Shown: piece after piece, positions 58,128 through 64,000 of the stretch
How the letters are laid out: each line of letters opens with the position of its first letter
Numbering within the stretch: position 1 is the stretch's first letter
From: Fuerstiella marisgermanici
GTDB lineage: Bacteria; Planctomycetota; Planctomycetia; Planctomycetales; Planctomycetaceae
DNA: 64,000 nucleotides
Direction: 5' to 3'
Assembly: GCF_001983935.1 (NCBI RefSeq)
Contig: NZ_CP017641.1
Location: forward strand, 5,489,001 to 5,553,000
The notes under the pieces: model-generated
The model's database searches: none
What the model saw: the letters and a program-made list of their open reading frames with translations, nothing else
Told to the model about the DNA's origin: nothing
Program-made: the position numbers and the translations under genes

Positions 58128-59096
58128 CTATTTCGCGTCGCCAGTTTCGCCTGAAGAATCTGCCGTCGTCGTCTCCGCTCCGTCAGACGCTGCCGGTTGA
58201 GTGGCCGCCATTTCTTCCGCCGTGAATCGTCGTCCGGGCCGTTCGCCACTTTCCCGCACCGTCCGCAGGAAGAGCTCTTCGAGGTCCGCTCGCGGTTTCT
58301 GAATCGAAGTCTCCGTCATGCCGTGCTTGGCCAGCACCTGGCGAACTTCTTCGATCGCTTCGTCACTAAGATTGCCGGTCCGAATTTCTGTCTTCTCACG
58401 CAGTTCCAGAAGCTGATCAACTTCGCCCAGGACTTTCAGCTCACCCTGGAACAACACGGCAATCCGGTCGCTGACGTCCTGCACGTCGGCCAGTTGATGG
58501 CTGCACAAAACGACGGTCTTGCCTTCGTCTTTCAGCCGCAGAATCAGGTCCTTCATTTCGCGAGTACCGATCGGGTCCAGACCACTGGTCGGTTCGTCCA
58601 GTAGCACAAGGTCCGGGTTGTTGATCAGCGCCTGAGCCAATCCGATTCGGCGGGTCATCCCCTTGGAATATTCTTTCAGCTGACGACGGCGAGCTTGGTC
58701 GAGCCCTACCATTTTGATTAGTTCGTCCGCCCGTTTGGCTCGTTCTTCGCCAGACAGCTTGAACAGTCGCCCGTAGAAATCGAGCGTTTCGTCGGCATTC
58801 AAAAATCGGTACAGGTACGATTCTTCCGGCAGATAGCCGATCCGCTCATTCTTTTCGACGTCGGACGCCTTCTTACCCAGAATCGTGATGTCGCCGGAAG
58901 TCGGAAACAGCAGCCCCAGCAGCATTTTGATGGTCGTTGTCTTTCCCGAACCGTTCGGGCCAAGCAAACCGAACACCTCGCCACGCTTGACGTCAAGGCT
59001 GAGGCTTTTGACGGCCTGGACCTTTTTCCGCCCCCAGAAATCGCGATAAACCTTGGACAGGTTTCGGATTTCGATCACATTTTCCTGACTTTGCAT
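58128..59096 (-). CDS. ABC transporter ATP-binding protein of the ABC-2 operon
   Basis: 322 residues from the ATG ending at 59096 ([22 protein letters not shown]). Walker A is GPNGSGKTT, the signature is '[18 protein letters not shown]', and Walker B is '[13 protein letters not shown]' with an H-loop 'VVLCSHQ'. The C-terminal 70 residues form a variable domain ending '[20 protein letters not shown]', an unstructured acidic tail. It should energise both downstream permeases. The upstream frame to 59183 has no domain content. Confidence 0.92.
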   Translation of the reverse strand: MQSQENVIEIRNLSKVYRDFWGRKKVQAVKSLSLDVKRGEVFGLLGPNGSGKTTTIKMLLGLLFPTSGDITILGKKASDVEKNERIGYLPEESYLYRFLNADETLDFYGRLFKLSGEERAKRADELIKMVGLDQARRRQLKEYSKGMTRRIGLAQALINNPDLVLLDEPTSGLDPIGTREMKDLILRLKDEGKTVVLCSHQLADVQDVSDRIAVLFQGELKVLGEVDQLLELREKTEIRTGNLSDEAIEEVRQVLAKHGMTETSIQKPRADLEELFLRTVRESGERPGRRFTAEEMAATQPAASDGAETTTADSSGETGDAK

Positions 59097-59231
59097 GCCT
59101 TCAATCTTCGCCGCTAGTGTTGAAAAAGCCGGTGGCCGAGCGATTTTTGCAGGGTTTTCTTGCCAACCGGCACCCTGCCGCATATTCGGTTACGCTAAAT
59201 GCCAGCCGCCCGTTTGTGGAATTCACAGAAA

Positions 59232-59510
59232 TCAGTCGTCATCGTCATCGTGGTCGGCTGGCAGTCCCGGCAGCTTGTTTAATGCCGCCACAAAGCGAGC
59301 CTCATTGAACGTCTTTTGGTCCCGGACCATGACGTTCATCTCACACAGCAGTACCGTCGCCAGCATGGGCATCACTTCGTCGTGCGAATGCCCTTCTGAC
59401 AGCAAACGATCGTAGGTCAGCTTCGTCTCCGGTGGCGTGCCGTCGCGCATCTGGTTTTCGAGGACTTCGAAAACAGCGTCGTTAACAGATGCGGAATCGT
59501 CACAGGACAT
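59232..59510 (-). CDS. Small acidic protein after bioB
   Basis: 92 residues from the ATG ending at 59510 (MSCDDSASVNDAVFEVLENQM). It is helical and acidic, ending in DHDDDDD. The middle 'PPETKLTYDRLLSEGHSHDEVMPMLATVLLCEMNVMVRDQKTFNEARFVAALNKLPGLP' reads as a small helical domain of unknown type. It starts 28 bases after bioB on the same strand, suggesting co-transcription. No function is assigned. Confidence 0.75.
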   Translation of the reverse strand: MSCDDSASVNDAVFEVLENQMRDGTPPETKLTYDRLLSEGHSHDEVMPMLATVLLCEMNVMVRDQKTFNEARFVAALNKLPGLPADHDDDDD

Positions 59511-59538
59511 GGCGGAGTGGCCTTCAACTTGGTTCGCT

Positions 59539-60630
59539 TTAACCGCAGCAGGCCGAATTGGACTCGCTGCCGCACCCGTCCGGCGTCGCCTGCTGAAACT
59601 GCTCCAGCAACTTTTCAGACTCGTAATCCCCGGCTGTGATTTCAAAGCCCAGATCGCGAATCATGTTGAAGTCGTCCATCGCCGCCTGACCGGGCGTGGT
59701 CAAATAGTCGCTGACAAACATAGAGTTCGCCGCATACAAGCCCATCGCCTGCATGCTTCGCAGATTCACTTCGCGACCGCCCGCAATGCGGAGTTCGGTG
59801 GTCGGGTTCGTTAGCCGGAACATTGCCAGAACCTTCAGGCAGTACCGAGGATCGAGCGTCACCGGTCGGCCCAACTGAGCTCCCTCAATCGGGATCAGGA
59901 AATTGATTGGGATCGAAGCCACCTGCAATTCGGCTAGCTTCAACGCCACGTCGACCACGTCTTCATTGGTTTCGCCCATGCCAACGATCATGCCGGCACA
60001 CAGTTCCAGACCAACGTCGCGGCAGGTATCGAGCGTCTTCAGGCGATCCTGAAAGGTATGAGTCGAAACGATTTCATCATGAAACCGTTCGCTGGTGTTG
60101 AGATTATGATTGACTCGGTCCACGCCGGCCGCCTTCAGCCGTTCGGCCTGATCCGGCTTCAGCAGTCCCAGACACGCACAGATGTGCAGTCCGAATTCCT
60201 GTTTGATGCCCTTCACGACGTTGCAGACGTGATCGACTTCCCGATCTGACGGGCCTCGACCGCTGGCCACAATGCAGTACGTGCGAGCCTTACTTTCGAA
60301 AGCTTTGCGAGCCCCATCCATCAGTCGCTCGGCATTCAGCATCGGATACTTGTCGATGGCCGCTTCCGAACCCTTGGCCTGAGAACAGTAGCCGCAGTCT
60401 TCGGGGCACAGTCCACTTTTAGCGTTCTTTAGATAGTACAACTGCACCGAACGACCGAAGTGCTCCCGACGAACTCGGAAGGCGGAGTCCAGCAGAGTCA
60501 GCACCTGATCGTCATCCGTGTTTAGCACGCGAAGCGCGTCGTCTCGCGAAATCTGGCCGCCATTGAGAACGACGTCCGCCATTTCGGCAAAGGATCTGTG
60601 GTCAGCCAGCGCTGCGGTGTCAGTGGACAT
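59539..60630 (-). CDS. bioB: Biotin synthase
   Basis: 363-residue radical SAM enzyme with CX3CX2C at C75, C79 and C82 ('SGLCPEDCGYCSQ'). Further BioB motifs: 'YCIVASGRGPSDREVDHVC', 'LHICACLGLLKPDQAERLKAAGVDRVNHNLNTSERF', 'CAGMIVGMGETNEDVVDVALKL', 'IPINFLIPIEGAQLG' and 'IAGGREVNLRSMQ' with the conserved arginine of the second cluster. It inserts sulfur into dethiobiotin. birA is also in the window; the other bio genes are not. Confidence 0.96.
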   Translation of the reverse strand: MSTDTAALADHRSFAEMADVVLNGGQISRDDALRVLNTDDDQVLTLLDSAFRVRREHFGRSVQLYYLKNAKSGLCPEDCGYCSQAKGSEAAIDKYPMLNAERLMDGARKAFESKARTYCIVASGRGPSDREVDHVCNVVKGIKQEFGLHICACLGLLKPDQAERLKAAGVDRVNHNLNTSERFHDEIVSTHTFQDRLKTLDTCRDVGLELCAGMIVGMGETNEDVVDVALKLAELQVASIPINFLIPIEGAQLGRPVTLDPRYCLKVLAMFRLTNPTTELRIAGGREVNLRSMQAMGLYAANSMFVSDYLTTPGQAAMDDFNMIRDLGFEITAGDYESEKLLEQFQQATPDGCGSESNSACCG

Positions 60631-60889
60631 GCCATTAAGGCTCCGAATTGGGTAATTTCCGTAGACTATTGTTGCCGCGTGAGTCTACCGTCACTTCAGC
60701 CGCGTTCAACGGCTCGGTGGCTCGACTCTCCAGCAAATCCCGATTCGCTGCGGCGTCGCCCGAATTTACGCGTTCCCCACGTGGACACTTGACGCATAAG
60801 CCCGGTCGCACCATTCTGGACCGTAGCTGAGATGACGGTGCAGCCGCTATCAGACGAATCACTGGCGATGGATTTCGGGAGCCGAAGTC

Positions 60890-61354
60890 TTGGCAGACGA
60901 ATCTGAAAACTCGCAATCCGACGACGTTGCGGTCAAAGCCAACGCAGATCCGGCTGCAGAGCTCGAGATTGACTCAGAACAGCTCCGCGACGGCACGCGC
61001 CGCGAACGCAACTTTTTGCTGACGATCTGCTCGGTTTTTTTGGTCATCCTGGCGTATCAATATCTCAGCTTGGCCCTGAAAAAGCCGGAGCCGCTGCCCT
61101 GGAAACCTGGCGAATCCGCGCAGCTTTTCCGGGTGGACGTGAACACCGGCACATGGATTGAATGGTCGCAGCTGCAGGGGATCGGGCCGTCGCTCGCCCA
61201 CCGGATTGTGGCAGATCGCTCCGCCAATGGCCCATTTCAGACCATCGACGACGTGCAACGAGTTCACGGAATCGGCCCCATGACGCTGGACCGAATTCGC
61301 CCGTGGCTGACAATTACGCCTGAAAGCCCCGCCCCACCTTCACAAACCGATTGA
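60890..61354 (+). CDS. ComEA-like helix-hairpin-helix protein with one membrane helix
   Basis: 154 residues. The start is probably TTG at 60890, since no in-frame ATG precedes it and GGAG lies 8 bases upstream. After an acidic N-terminus, a helix (about 41-60, FLLTICSVFLVILAYQYL) is followed by a DUF655/ComEA-type double HhH ('LFRVDVNTGTWIEWSQLQGIGPSLAHRIVADRSANGPFQTIDDVQRVHGIGPMTLDRIRPWL'). Such proteins bind DNA at the cell surface or envelope during competence, but this length and context do not prove uptake. No other competence gene is nearby. Confidence 0.82.
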   Translation: MADESENSQSDDVAVKANADPAAELEIDSEQLRDGTRRERNFLLTICSVFLVILAYQYLSLALKKPEPLPWKPGESAQLFRVDVNTGTWIEWSQLQGIGPSLAHRIVADRSANGPFQTIDDVQRVHGIGPMTLDRIRPWLTITPESPAPPSQTD

Positions 61355-61583
61355 GTGCAACTCGTTTCACAAGACGTGAAGCTTTTTGCACGAACGTCAC
61401 GACGTTTCCTGGCGTCCGGTGGATTTCACGCCACAGGCAGCGACTGGGCCGTTAAAAACCGCGTGCGGACATGCTATGCTGCGGAAATTGGGATTTCGCC
61501 CGCTTTTGGCGCACTCGGCGAGCCGTCTCTTCGGCCGCAAGTAATCAAAATATTCACAGAGTCCAGCAAACGAATTTTGTAAC

Positions 61584-62570
61584 ATGAAGTACGACGTATA
61601 CGGCGTGGGAAATGCCCTTGTGGATGTTCAGGCTCAAGTCGCCGACGCACTGCTCGCTGAATCAGGTTTCGACAAAGGCATCATGACGCTGGTTGACGAT
61701 GCTCAGCAAAAATCCCTTCTGACAAAGCTAAACGGCCTGCCACTCAATCGCTGTGCCGGCGGTTCCGCAGCCAACACAATCGTCGCGGTGGCAGACTTCG
61801 GCGGCAAAGCGGCGTACGTCGGCAAAGTCGCGGCCGACGAAACGGGCGAGTTCTTCCTGAAGGACATGCGTGACATGGGCGTCACCATCGAAGTGCAACA
61901 AGCGAAGGATGGCCAGACAGGAACCTGTGCCGTTCTGATCACCGAAGACGCTCAACGCACGATGATGACGAACCTGGGCGTTTCTGCCACACTGACTGAA
62001 GCGGATGTGGACGAAGCCGAACTGAAGCAGGCAAAGTACGTATATATCGAAGGCTACCTGCTAACGGGCGACACCACCAAGGCGGCCGCCTACAAAGCGA
62101 TTGAACTGGCAAAGAAAAATAACGTCAAAGTCGCCTTCACGGCATCCGATCCGTTTTTGGTGAACATGATTCGCGACGAAATCTGGGACCTCGTGAAAGG
62201 CCCGGTGGACCTGTTCTTCTGCAACGAAGAAGAAGCGAAAAGCCTGACAGGCAAGGATGATCCGATCGAATGCGCGGCAGAGATACACCGTCACGCAGAA
62301 AACGTGGCCATGACGCTCGGACCAAACGGTTCGATCGTGATGCACGGCGGCGAGGCGATTGCAATTGAAGGAGTTGACGTAACCGCCATCGACACCACGG
62401 GCGCTGGTGACATGTATGCCGGCGGGTTGCTGTACGGCATCACAAATGGCATGTCGTGGAAGCAGGCCGGGCACCTGGCGTCTCACGCAGCCGGACGCAT
62501 CGTCAGCCAGCTAGGGGCCCGCATCGAACGACGATTCACGGCCGCCGAAATCGCGGACCTGATCAGCTAA
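61584..62570 (+). CDS. PfkB-family sugar or adenosine kinase
   Basis: 328 residues. PfkB motif 1 lies around '[42 protein letters not shown]', and motif 2 is '[17 protein letters not shown]' with the catalytic Asp in GAGD. '[17 protein letters not shown]' is also typical. It is closest in pattern to bacterial adenosine kinase-like proteins. The first residues, '[18 protein letters not shown]', match that group well. The gene starts 229 bp after the HHH protein. Confidence 0.88.
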   Translation: MKYDVYGVGNALVDVQAQVADALLAESGFDKGIMTLVDDAQQKSLLTKLNGLPLNRCAGGSAANTIVAVADFGGKAAYVGKVAADETGEFFLKDMRDMGVTIEVQQAKDGQTGTCAVLITEDAQRTMMTNLGVSATLTEADVDEAELKQAKYVYIEGYLLTGDTTKAAAYKAIELAKKNNVKVAFTASDPFLVNMIRDEIWDLVKGPVDLFFCNEEEAKSLTGKDDPIECAAEIHRHAENVAMTLGPNGSIVMHGGEAIAIEGVDVTAIDTTGAGDMYAGGLLYGITNGMSWKQAGHLASHAAGRIVSQLGARIERRFTAAEIADLIS

Positions 62571-62649
62571 GGTTTTCCTGCGTATTCAGGGCAAATCTGT
62601 CCAACAAATCGCGGCCCGCCAGCGTAATCAATGCTGAAAGGCCTGAGAA

Positions 62650-63297
62650 ATGCTGTCAATGACCGAATCGGACGCGAATTACGGATCGTCCGAGACACAG
62701 CCGGAATCTGATGATTCCGTCATGTCTCAGGTCACCGATGCGCGGCTGGTTGATCAGGCAAGACACAATGATCCGGACGCGTTCGGCATTTTGGCTCAGC
62801 GATATGAACGGCGTGTCCTGAAGGTCATTCGCCGCTTTATTCCGGACCGCGATCTGGCGATGGATCTGGCTCAGGACACGTTTCTGAAAGCCTTTGATCG
62901 GCTGGAGCAGTTTGACCCGTCGAGACGTTTCGGGCCATGGCTGTTTCGTATCGCCGTGAATACGACCTACGATCACCTTCGAAAAATCAAACGCAAGGGG
63001 CGATGGGCCCTGTTTAGCGAAGCGGGCGAAGACCGCTTGCCAGACCCGGAAGCACCGGACCCGCGCGGCAATCTGGACACGTCTCAGGAAGTCCGGTCAG
63101 TGCTGACCGACATCCCGGAAGCGTATCGAACAGTATTGGTGTTGCGAGACCTGGAAGGGTTTTCGACGTCAGAAGTTGCTGCAGTTACGGAACGCAGTGA
63201 AGCCACAATTCGTTGGCGATTGGCTGAAGCTCGCCGCATGTTTAAAGACGCATGGGAACGGCGACAACGTTGTATTGATGAGGAACAGTTGGGTTAA
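62650..63297 (+). CDS. ECF-type RNA polymerase sigma factor (RpoE-like)
   Basis: 215 residues. Sigma region 2 ('DPDAFGILAQRYERRVLKVIRRFIPDRDLAMDLAQDTFLKAFDRLEQF', 'FGPWLFRIAVNTTYDHLRKIKRKGRW') and region 4 ('IPEAYRTVLVLRDLEGFSTSEVAAVTERSEATIRWRLAEARRMF') are clear. A second ATG three codons in (62659) is possible. The anti-sigma-type gene begins 4 bases after its stop, forming a standard sigma/anti-sigma operon. Confidence 0.93.
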   Translation: MLSMTESDANYGSSETQPESDDSVMSQVTDARLVDQARHNDPDAFGILAQRYERRVLKVIRRFIPDRDLAMDLAQDTFLKAFDRLEQFDPSRRFGPWLFRIAVNTTYDHLRKIKRKGRWALFSEAGEDRLPDPEAPDPRGNLDTSQEVRSVLTDIPEAYRTVLVLRDLEGFSTSEVAAVTERSEATIRWRLAEARRMFKDAWERRQRCIDEEQLG

Positions 63298-63301
63298 ACA
63301 A

Positions 63302-63880
63302 ATGCAAAATCAATCAACAGCGTGTGGTGATACACGTCACCTTATTCACCTGGCCGTAGGCGATGACACTCAGCCGGACGAAGAAGCCCGTCTGCTGGAT
63401 CACCTCGAAACGTGCTGCGACTGCCGTTCGTATCACGCGGGCATGGTGGATGCCATGCACGTGTTGGAGCAGGTGCGCGATGAAGACAGCGTGGATGTTC
63501 CGGCCGGAGCTGTCTGGGCCGGAGTTTCTGAACGTCTCGCTTCGCGCGGCAGTCGTGCAGCGAATGTACCGCAGCGTCGCCGCTTCAATGGCGCTGTGGC
63601 CGCCTTGTGTGCGTGCTCACTGACGCTTGCCTTGGCCACGATCGTACAGCAACTGCCGATGAACTCGCAGGAAACCGCTGGAAACGACGCATGGGCTCCG
63701 ATGTCCGCTATGAACGTGGGACTTCAAAACGACGCAGCAGTTCCGTCTGGCAGCACGATGAAGGTTCTCAGGTTCCAGCAACCTGATGGCTCAATCGTTT
63801 ACGTAAACGCGGCCAACGGGCAGGTCGTGGCTCCCGACTTTTTCCAAGTGACATCCGGCGATCAGAGCTTAAACTTCTAG
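63302..63880 (+). CDS. Zinc-finger anti-sigma factor, membrane-anchored
   Basis: 192 residues from ATG 63302. The ZAS-type motif is 'LLDHLETCCDCRSYH', with H and C residues in the HxxxCxxC arrangement (about 34-41). A predicted helix (about 100-120, GAVAALCACSLTLALATIV) anchors it, and the outer region is short ('VLRFQQPDGSIVYVNAANGQVVAPDFF'). It should sequester the ECF sigma factor encoded just upstream until an envelope signal arrives. Confidence 0.88.
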   Translation: MQNQSTACGDTRHLIHLAVGDDTQPDEEARLLDHLETCCDCRSYHAGMVDAMHVLEQVRDEDSVDVPAGAVWAGVSERLASRGSRAANVPQRRRFNGAVAALCACSLTLALATIVQQLPMNSQETAGNDAWAPMSAMNVGLQNDAAVPSGSTMKVLRFQQPDGSIVYVNAANGQVVAPDFFQVTSGDQSLNF

Positions 63881-64000
63881 CCGGCAGCCGCCACGGTGCG
63901 CCCATCCGTTGCTGAACGCGAACGTTTCTGCGCGGGCCGAAGTCGTCCTTGGTGCGCTACGCCTCAGCGGCAATGCGTCACCGCGCAGAACCCTGGGCTT
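63881..64000. other. Window end, no supported gene
   Basis: 120 bp after the anti-sigma gene with no convincing frame start or repeat. Confidence 0.5.

Overview
The window looks like the chromosome of a marine-type planctomycete (Planctomycetaceae-like). This is inferred from gene content: a BBP7-type outer-membrane barrel, a very large DUF11/SdrD-B surface protein with an 'LERKSLL' N-terminal sorting-like motif, a sulfatase, an M56 peptidase with carboxypeptidase-regulatory-like repeats next to a BlaI repressor, an ECF sigma factor divergent from a Ser/Thr kinase, two futalosine-pathway (menaquinone) genes, and multi-gene ABC-2 export systems. Genes are densely packed on both strands. No rRNA, tRNA or CRISPR array was recognised.

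Region 1 (1-15.7 kb): a cupin fragment at the edge; a large secreted DUF5060/apiosidase-like glycoside hydrolase; uroporphyrinogen-III synthase; a two-gene NatA/NatB-like ABC exporter whose permease is fused to a CPBP (CAAX-like) protease; mqnA-mqnC; a secreted cyclophilin with a possible gene remnant after it; birA; polX; an RCK/TrkA-type protein; hemW.

Region 2 (15.7-18.1 kb): a zeta-toxin-like kinase gene broken by a 1433-bp ISKra4-like insertion sequence. The IS has perfect 19-bp terminal repeats and a perfect 9-bp target duplication. The stranded 3' half carries a 7-bp triplication that breaks the frame. The downstream partner gene, which overlaps the toxin stop codon (ATGA), is still intact.

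Region 3 (18.1-29 kb): fabI, a GT39-like membrane glycosyltransferase, an AroD-AroE fusion lacking most catalytic residues, a cysteine-less redoxin, the BlaI/M56 pair, and a BBP7 protein with a cysteine-rich insert.

Region 4 (29.2-37.8 kb): one 2851-residue surface protein. It has ten exact 408-bp DUF11 units, of which nine form three copies of a 1224-bp three-unit super-repeat, then two more divergent units, SdrD-B-like domains and five FN3-like repeats.

Region 5 (37.8-52.2 kb): a DapA/NanA-family lyase, nadB, homoserine dehydrogenase with a small Cys-containing partner, an MBL hydrolase, a low-complexity protein with seven copies of an SPLDxIRxQ motif ending in a helix-hairpin-helix domain, an astacin-like metalloprotease, a sulfatase, and the ECF sigma/zinc-finger kinase pair.

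Region 6 (52.2-64 kb): a four-gene ABC-2 operon (ATPase, permease, membrane-anchored 462-residue protein, double permease), bioB with a small partner, a ComEA-like HHH membrane protein, an adenosine kinase-like PfkB protein, and an ECF sigma/anti-sigma pair. Several intergenic repeats recur; the clearest is an element of about 95 bp seen three times (28971, 40531 and 46318).
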